A DNA stretch of 64,000 nucleotides from Bos javanicus (lineage: Eukaryota; Chordata; Mammalia; Artiodactyla; Bovidae), in assembly GCF_032452875.1 (NCBI RefSeq), contig NC_083869.1, positions 121,712,001 through 121,776,000 on the forward strand, read 5' to 3'. Positions 57,542 to 64,000 of the stretch are shown in pieces. Both the position numbers and the translations under genes were made by a program. The first letter of the stretch is position 1. Each line of letters begins with the position of its first letter. Below the pieces are notes generated by a model. The model saw only the letters and a program-made list of their open reading frames with translations. It ran no database searches and was not told the DNA's origin.

Positions 57542-58807
57542 TCAGTTCAGTTCAGTCGCTCAATCATGTCCGACTCTTTGTGACCCCATGGACCGCAGCA
57601 CACCAGGCTTCCCTGTCCGTCACCAACTCCTGGAGCTTACTCAAACTCATGCCCACTGAGTCGGTGATGCCATCCAACCATCTTGCCCTCTATTGTCCCC
57701 TTCTCCTCCCGCCTTCAATCTTTCCTAGTCTCACAGTCTTTTCCAGTGAGTCAGCATTTCGCATCAGGTGGCCAAAGTATTGGAGTTTCAGCTTCAGCAT
57801 CAATCCTTCCAATGAATATTCTGACTGATTTCCTTTAGGATGGACTGGTTTGATCTCCTCGCAGTCCAAGGGACTCTCAAGAATTTTCTCCAACACTGCA
57901 GTTCAAAAGCATCAATTCTTCAGCACTCAGTTTTCTTTATAGTCCAACTTTCACATCTATACATGACTACTAGAAAAACTATAGCTTTGACTAAATGGAA
58001 CTTTGTTGGTAAAGTAATGTCTCTGCTTTTTAATATGCTATCTAGGTTGGTCATAGCTTTTCCTCCAAGGAGTAAGCATCTTTTAATTTCATGGTTGCAG
58101 TCACCATCTGCAGTGATTTTGGAGCCCCCCCTCCCCCACCAAAATAAAGTCTCTCACTGTTTCCATTGTTTCCCCATATATTTGCCATGAAGTGATGGGA
58201 CCAAATGCCATGATCTTAGTTTTCTGAATGTTGAGTTTTAAACCAACTTTTTCACTCTACTCTTTCACTTTCATTAAGAGGCTCTTTAGTTCTTCTCTTC
58301 CTGCCATAAGGATGGTGTCATCTGCATATCTGAGGTTATTGATGTTTCTTCTGGCAATCTTGATTCCATCTTGTGCCTCATCCAGCCCAGCATTTCGCAT
58401 GATATTATAGAAGTTAAATAAACAAGGTGACAATATACAGCCTTGTATATTGAATATTGTATATTGAAAGGAAATATACTCCTTTCCTGGTTTGGAATCA
58501 GTCTGTTGTTTCACGTCCAGTTCTAACTGTTGTTTCTTGACCTGCATACAGATTTCTCAGGAGGCAGGTCAGATGGTCTCGTATTCCCATCTTTTGAAGA
58601 ATTTTCCACAGCTTATTGTGATCCACACAGTCAAAGGCTTTGGTGTACCCAGTAAAGCAGAAGTAGATGTTTTTCTGGAACTCTCTTGCTTTTTTGATGA
58701 TCCAATGGATGTAGGCAATTTGGTCTCTGGTTCCTCTGCCTTTTCTAAATCCAGCTTGAACATCTGGAAGTTCATAGTTCATGTACTGTTGAAGCCTATG
58801 TACTGTC
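57542..58807 (-). mobile_element. BovB LINE, antisense, facing the previous copy
   Basis: Begins GTCAGTTCAGTTCAGTCGCT and reaches the RT N-terminal part near 58800. A local scramble (TATATTGAATATTGTATATT, 58444-58475) breaks the frame before the catalytic region. Confidence 0.92.
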
Positions 58808-58811
58808 AACT

Positions 58812-58876
58812 GTGTCTCTTACATCTCCTGCATTGGCAGGCAGGTTCTTTACCACTAATGCCACCTGGGAAGCCCG
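58812..58876 (-). mobile_element. tRNA-like SINE fragment (Bov-tA)
   Basis: 'ctcctgcattggcaggcaggttctttaccactaatgccacctgggaagcccg'; only the tRNA-derived head, joined to the BovB end. Confidence 0.75.
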
Positions 58877-59001
58877 TAGGCAATATATAGTTGAATTTTT
58901 GTCATCCACTCTGGCAATCTTTGCCTTTCAAATGAAATATTTATTTTTAAACCTCAAGATAATCTTATCATTAGTTACAGTCAACATTTATTTGGCTTCA
59001 T

Positions 59002-59230
59002 TTGGCTTCCCTGGTAGCTTAGACTGTAAAGAATCTCCCTGAAATGCAGGAGACCAGAGTTCAGTCCCTGGGTCAGGAAGATCCCTTGGAGTAGGGAGTG
59101 GCAACCCACTTCAGTATCTTTGCCTGGAGAATTCCATTGACAGAGGAGCATTGTGGGCTATAGTCTATGGGGTTGCAAAGAGTCAGGCATGACTGAATGA
59201 CTAACACACACAAACACACACACACACAGG
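59002..59230 (+). mobile_element. Bov-tA SINE with (CA)n tail
   Basis: TTGGCTTCCCTGGTAGCTTA, GAGTTCAGTCCCTGGGTCAG, GCATGACTGAATGACTAACA, then (AC)n at 59202-59228. Confidence 0.88.
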
Positions 59231-59251
59231 ATCATTTTTTGTCTGCCTGTA

Positions 59252-59730
59252 ACATTACTTTGCCAACAAAGGTCCATCTAGTCAAGGCCATGGTTTTTCC
59301 TGTGGTCATGTATGGATGTGAGAGTTGGACTGTGAAGAAGGCTGAGCACCAAAGAATTGATGTTTTTGAACTGTGGTGTTGGAGAAGACTCTTGAGAGTC
59401 CCTTGGACTGCAAGGAGATCCAACCAGTCCATTCTGAAGGAGATCAGCCCTGGGATATCTTTGGAAGGAATGATGCTAAAGCTGAAACTCCAGTACTTTG
59501 GCCACCTCATGCGAAGAGTTGACTCATTGGAAAAGACTCTGATGCTGGGAGGGATTGGGGGCAGGAGGAGAAGGGGACGACAGAGGATGAGATGGCTGGA
59601 TGGCATCACTGACTCGATGGACATGAGTCTGAGTGAACTCCGGGAGTTGGTGATGGACAGGGAGGCCTGGCATGCTGCGATTCATGGGGTCGAAAAGAGT
59701 TGGACACAACTGAGCGACTGAACTGAACTG
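59252..59730 (+). mobile_element. BovB LINE 3' fragment
   Basis: TAACATTACTTTGCCAACAA to GAGCGACTGAACTGAACTGA. The open stretch (from 59197) covers only the C-terminal tail of the BovB protein. Confidence 0.92.
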
Positions 59731-60054
59731 AATATATTTAGAATATCTTCAGTATATTTGATTTACTAGTGACAAATTGTTTCAGTTTTGTTTGTCTGAA
59801 AATGTCACCTTAATGGTTGCTTTTCTCCCCAGTGTCTAACATGTTGGAAGAGAACAAATGTCAATTCAGAATTTTACACTTAGCAAAATTATCCTTCAAG
59901 AATGAAGACAAAATGAAGACATATCATTTCACTGAACTCTTGGTTCTTTCCATTCCAAACCTGCTCTTCCCTGGCAATCCCAATAATTTGGGCAGGGAGC
60001 ACAAAAATATTGAGGTTATCTAAGATTCATCTTCTTTTTACTTCATCTCATATC
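59731..60054. other. Intergenic, nothing recognised
   Basis: AT-rich, no gene or repeat supported. Confidence 0.5.
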
Positions 60055-60780
60055 CTGTTTTTTGTTAAGTCCTGTAAACTCTGTTACAATCTAACCACTG
60101 TTTACTGCTTCCACCTCTACTATGTTTACTTAAACTACCATGATCTCTCACCCAGTTGGTGTCTCTGCTTCCTGTTTTACTACCCACATGATGTCGACAC
60201 AACATCCTTTTATAATGCAAAGGAGATATTGCTATTTTCCTGCTCAAGACCCTCCAATGTCTTCCCATCACATTTAGCATAAAATGCACAGTATCCTTGC
60301 ATAGTGTCCGCCATGCAGCGTTCCCTGCCTCTCTCACTTTGTTTCCACGCCCCCCTCACCCTGCACCTTGCTCACTGAGCTCTAGCCACAGTGGACTCTT
60401 GATGTTCCTCACTTATTCACAGTTTGCTTTCAACTCAGCATCCTCCCGCACGCTCCTCCTTCTGCCTGGAGTCCTCCCCCGAGACTGAGCTTGCCTCCCC
60501 GCCTCACTTCTTTCTCACCTCTGCCCAAATGTTAACTCATCTTCAGTGAGGGCTTCCCTGAACTCCCGTTCTAAAATAAAGCCCTCTCACTCTCTATCCT
60601 CTTCTCTGCTTAGATTTTCATCATAACAATGATGACTATCTGACCTTACTTCAAAAGGACTAAACTCCAGGGGGACAGTAACTTTATTTTATTCACTGTA
60701 TTCATCCCTAGTGTCTCAAACTGTCCCTAGCAGAGAGGAAATTGTCAGTAAATACCTGCTGAATAAACGGATCTTCACAG
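60055..60780 (+). mobile_element. L2 LINE 3' end, long
   Basis: 'caagaccctccaatgtcttcccatcac', 'tagcataaaatgcacagtatcc', 'tgcctggagtcctcccc', 'agtgagggcttccctgaac', 'aaatacctgctgaataaac'. Clear order of L2 3'-end words. Confidence 0.8.
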
Positions 60781-61159
60781 TTGTCTATTTTATAATGAGA
60801 ATGCATATTAAAATATTTTAATGCAAATGTAGCCCACATATCTAATCTCATCAGCTTGTTACTACAAAGTTGAATTTAATTGCCTGATTGCTTTTTCATA
60901 TTCAACTTGTAATGACTTTACATCCCATTCATGTGATGGCAAATCCTGTCTTTCCTCAAAGGGCCCTGCAGTTATCCCTGGGGGTCCCAATAGAAGAGCT
61001 ACCAGGAGTGATGTACTAGAGTTGGCATGCACAGCCTCCCAAGAGCTGATTCTTAAATATTAAGGAATTCTGAGAGCTGGTTGTTACACTGTGGTAGCTT
61101 GAAATTGAGTTACAGGGGGAATATTTACACCCTGGAAATCAGAGAATGCTATAAATCAA
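60781..61159. other. Intergenic, nothing recognised
   Basis: AT-rich, no gene or repeat supported. Confidence 0.5.
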
Positions 61160-61394
61160 AGTTTTTTTTTATTAATTGAAAATATTTATTTATTTGGGTC
61201 TTAGTTACAGCACGCAGGATTTTTGTTGTGGTGCACAGACTCTCTAGGTGTGGTGCGCAGGCTCAGTAATTGTGGCGTGGGGGCTTAGTTGCTCCCTGGC
61301 CTGTGGGGTCTTAGTTCCCCGACCAGGAATCAAACCCACGTCCCCTGCCTTGTAAGGCATATTCTTAACCACTGGACCACCAGGCAAGTCCCCA
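61160..61394 (-). mobile_element. CHR-type SINE
   Basis: T-rich head, 'gtgcgcaggctcagtaattgtgg', 'ccccgaccaggaatcaaaccc', CTGGACCACCAGGCAAGTCC. Confidence 0.85.
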
Positions 61395-62327
61395 GGGCGC
61401 TTTTTTAAATTAATTTTTTCCCCCTAGAGCCAGTTTATCAATCCAAGTTTCCCCAAACTAATTAGTAAATTGCTGTCTCCAGGTGGTACCAGCTCCCTTC
61501 CTCCTGAGGCCAGGTGGAAAGCTCTTGGAGAACCCTGCCCACTGCCACTGCCCATCTGGAGAAGGCCAATGCCCCTGCCAAGGTTATATCACATACTCTC
61601 AGGGAACCAAGGGTAAAACTAAGGACTGCTTATCCAGTAGATATGGAATGAAGGGGCTCTTTGAAGATATAGGATTTCTCCAAAACCTCCCTCAGCTTCT
61701 CCTCTTACCAGCTGACTTTGAAAGTTCTTAGACCTTTGGTTTTTTTTCAATCAAGTCTCCATAGTGGCAGTGCCAAAGCGTGGCTTGATGACTTTATCCC
61801 CCCCATGAAGGACTGCTAGTTGGATTTCCATACCAATGCTTCATTCTTCCTTACTATAGCTGTGATGCCAGAGCAGGAGATAAAAGAAACCACCATAAGG
61901 GCATTGGAGACAAAATAAAATCCCTTGACTCACTTAAGTGATTGTAATTGGCTTACCTGCTGCCTGACCAATTCCTATCTGAAACATTTCTCTATAATAT
62001 CCATAACGTCCCCCAAACCAGTTAAGTAAAATATATTTTCCATTAAGTACAATATCAAAACCAGAGCCCTAAACATCCGCCCCACAACCTGACGACTACC
62101 TCCAGGCCACTCTGTGGACTCTGGAGCTGCTTTTGCAGTTCCATATATATCCCTTCTGGCATGTGCTGCACCATCCCTCCCCAAGCAGAGATACCCAGAA
62201 GCAAGAGGTATCCAGAAGGCATTTCTCCTGAACCTGCTCCCTCCACAGAGCAAGGCCTTTACGCTGAGGAAACAGCCGAGTGTGGGCCTTTAGACATGTA
62301 GTTTCAACCCTGATACTTAAAAGCATC
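61395..62327. other. Intergenic, nothing recognised
   Basis: Frames of 60-92 codons exist on both strands but none has a motif, splice context or recognisable family. It may be an old repeat; I cannot name it. Confidence 0.45.
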
Positions 62328-62465
62328 CTGAGGAAAGTTATTCATTGAATTTTCAGTTGCCTTATCTGTAAAATGGAGTCAATACTCCCAGGCTCATAGG
62401 GTTGATTGCTGTAAGGTTTAAATGAGAAAATGCCCAGAGTAAGTTCTCAGTGGGTAATAGCTCTT
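62328..62465 (+). repeat. MIR SINE fragment
   Basis: 'agttgccttatctgtaaaatgg', 'ggttgattgctgtaaggtttaaatgag', 'cagtgggtaatagctc'. Confidence 0.65.
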
Positions 62466-62479
62466 ATACACAGGGCTGT

Positions 62480-62700
62480 AATGAACTTTATGGCCCATAC
62501 TTATCACAACCAATCATTTCCTTAGGATAAATTCCTAGAAGAGGAATTTCTGGGTTACAGTTTCTGTTCATTTAGAACTTTGACAGATACTGAAAATTGT
62601 TCTCCAGAAGGGTTTATCCCATTTCTCCAGAACTTCATTATCTCTGTTGATTTTTTAAAGGCAAAAAGCTCACCTTTTTTTCTTATTAATTTTTAAGTTG
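62480..62700 (+). mobile_element. Old L1-like fragment
   Basis: 'ttaggataaattcctagaagaggaatttctgggttac', 'gaaaattgttctccagaaggg'; the same word order as in old L1 3' parts. Confidence 0.5.
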
Positions 62701-62869
62701 GAAGTATCTTTAATGACTCATAAGGTTGATCACTTTCTCACATTTGTTGGTCATTTGAATTTCTTTGGCAAATTTTCTATTTTCACCCTTTGCCCGCTTT
62801 TCTGTTGGTCATCGGAGGTGAGGGACACAGAAGAGCTGAAGCTGATTTGGCTGATGCAGTGGCATCAGA

Positions 62870-63430
62870 GGACACGCAGAGTAAATGACAATCAGTAGAT
62901 GGATCCGAGAGAAGTTCAAGAGGTTTATGTTTACATGATGGTTTTGGTGATGGTCTGGATACGGGAGAGCAGAAGAGAAGGCAGTTAAGGATGACATCCA
63001 GGTTTCTGGTTTCTTCAGCTGGTGGGAGTGGGAGCTTCTTTATTTCTTCTGCTTGGGTGGAAGTGACCTCTTCTGCAATGGGGAAGATAGGGAACAAAGA
63101 TGATGCTTTTCCTTTCGGCCATTTGAGTTTGGGGTGCCCTGTGGGATATCAAAGGCTAGTAAACAGTTGGGTTTGTAGGTCTGGAGCTCTGAAGACAGAT
63201 GTGAATGGTAGTCGTTGCTTTGCTCCTGGAGACCATGAAGAAGGAAGACCTGGAGAAACGGGAGACATGCCAATACTAAAAAGATGGAGAGAGAAAGACA
63301 ACTGGGAAGGAGGGATGGAAAAATAAGTGAAAAAACCAGGCGTTGGAGGGGCATGGAAGCCAAGGGAAGAGGATGTATCAAGGAGAAGGTAGTGAACAAT
63401 GTCCAAGGGGTGGAATAAGACAAAAGCTGA
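62870..63430 (-). mobile_element. Old L2-type LINE fragment (tentative)
   Basis: 'aaggatgacatccaggtttctgg', 'atttgagtttggggtgccctgtgggatatc', 'taggtctggagctctgaag', 'gaagaaggaagacctggag': antisense L2-like word order, highly diverged. Confidence 0.45.
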
Positions 63431-63772
63431 GACATGTCCGTTCAAGTTTCCACAGGAGCAGGAGTAGTTTAATGGTGTGACAGTGGTGGAAATCGAGCTA
63501 CAGGGGGTTGAGGAATGAGGGTGAGGAAGCAGATGACAAGTGCCAGGACTCTGTGGGTTTGGAACCACTGAGGAAGCAGGAGTCAAAGGGCTGGCGGGCG
63601 TAGCCTTTCCTCTTTTCCCACACCTTCCGCCAGCACTGGATTTGGCCATTTTGTACTCTTCATCTGCCTGATAGGTTAACATGCCTTCTCATTACTTTTA
63701 TTTTCACTTAGTTGATTGTCAGTGCAGTTGATTGGTTATTTCTTCTTTTTAGAAAAGTCTCCTGTCCCCAGG

Positions 63773-64000
63773 TTGCTGCTGCTGCTGCTTCTATGTCGCT
63801 TCAGTCGTGTCCGACCCCGTGCGACCCCATAGATGGCAGCCCACCAGGCTCCCCTGTCCCTGGGATTCTCCAGGCAAGAATACTGGAGTGGGTTGCTATT
63901 TCTTTCTCCAATGCATGAAAGTGAAAGTGAAAGTGAAGTTGCCCAGTCGTGTCCGACTCTCAGCAACCCCATGGACTGCAGCCCACCAGGCTCCTCTGTC
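63773..64000 (-). mobile_element. BOV-A2 SINE (dimer), cut by the window end
   Basis: (GCT)n, TATGTCGCTTCAGTCGTGTC, CATGAAAGTGAAAGTGAAAG between monomers, then a second monomer running off the window. Confidence 0.92.

Noticed and set aside
61483..62326. Possible small genes at 61483-61731 (+) and 61975-62326 (-)
   Set aside because: No motif, no splice-site-supported structure, and both strands show similar short frames.
63149..63682. 177-codon antisense ORF near the right end
   Set aside because: Ser/Pro/Leu-rich, overlaps a probable old L2 fragment, no domain recognised.
1..64000. CRISPR arrays, operons, phage or bacterial systems
   Set aside because: Spliced vertebrate gene and mammalian interspersed repeats throughout; the tandem repeats seen lack spacer structure.
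28706..64000. Exons of a neighbouring gene downstream of PTP4A2
   Set aside because: I looked for conserved coding segments with flanking AG/GT and found none I could support; a diverged or short exon could be missed by eye.

Overview
This is a mammalian, ruminant (most likely bovid) genomic window. The basis is ten BovB LINE fragments plus many Bov-tA, BOV-A2 and CHR-type SINEs, a combination known from ruminants. I cannot tell cattle from buffalo, sheep or goat by reading alone. Nothing prokaryotic or viral was seen. | Layout. Bases 1-1060 are a GC-rich CpG island with the promoter and non-coding first exon of PTP4A2 (PRL-2 phosphatase, + strand). Intron 1 (841-16863) carries old repeats, several ruminant SINEs and a full-length processed retrocopy of an alpha-tubulin mRNA (TUBA1C-like, 10175-11743) with an open 449-codon frame, a poly-A tail and a perfect 14-bp target-site duplication, nested in an older L2 element. 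Exon 2 (16864-17560) has a 601-nt leader and the start codon. Coding exons 3-6 are at 19755-19847, 23713-23843, 25168-25242 and 26217-26325. The joined frame is 504 nt, 167 residues plus stop. The 3' UTR runs to a poly-A signal at about 28684. From 28.7 kb to the end I recognise no gene. That part is a dense, nested array of BovB, L1, L2, MIR, BOV-A2, Bov-tA and CHR elements with microsatellites. | How the parts relate. PTP4A2 is the only conventional gene. Its leader contains an upstream reading frame that starts in exon 1 (817) and ends in exon 2 (16959), split exactly between codons by the 16-kb intron, followed by five more upstream ATGs. A regulatory uORF in PRL-1/PRL-2 leaders is known and has been linked to magnesium, which fits the role of PRL phosphatases as CNNM partners. 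The tubulin retrocopy lies in the sense direction in intron 1 and could be co-transcribed, but nothing in the sequence shows it has its own promoter. | I found no unknown molecular system. The observations most worth checking are the uORF-rich leader, the open but altered tubulin retrocopy, a hairpin fused to an 18-bp tandem repeat at 45.2 kb, a tail-to-tail BovB inverted repeat at 57.5 kb, and two BovB copies 11 kb apart that are nearly identical.
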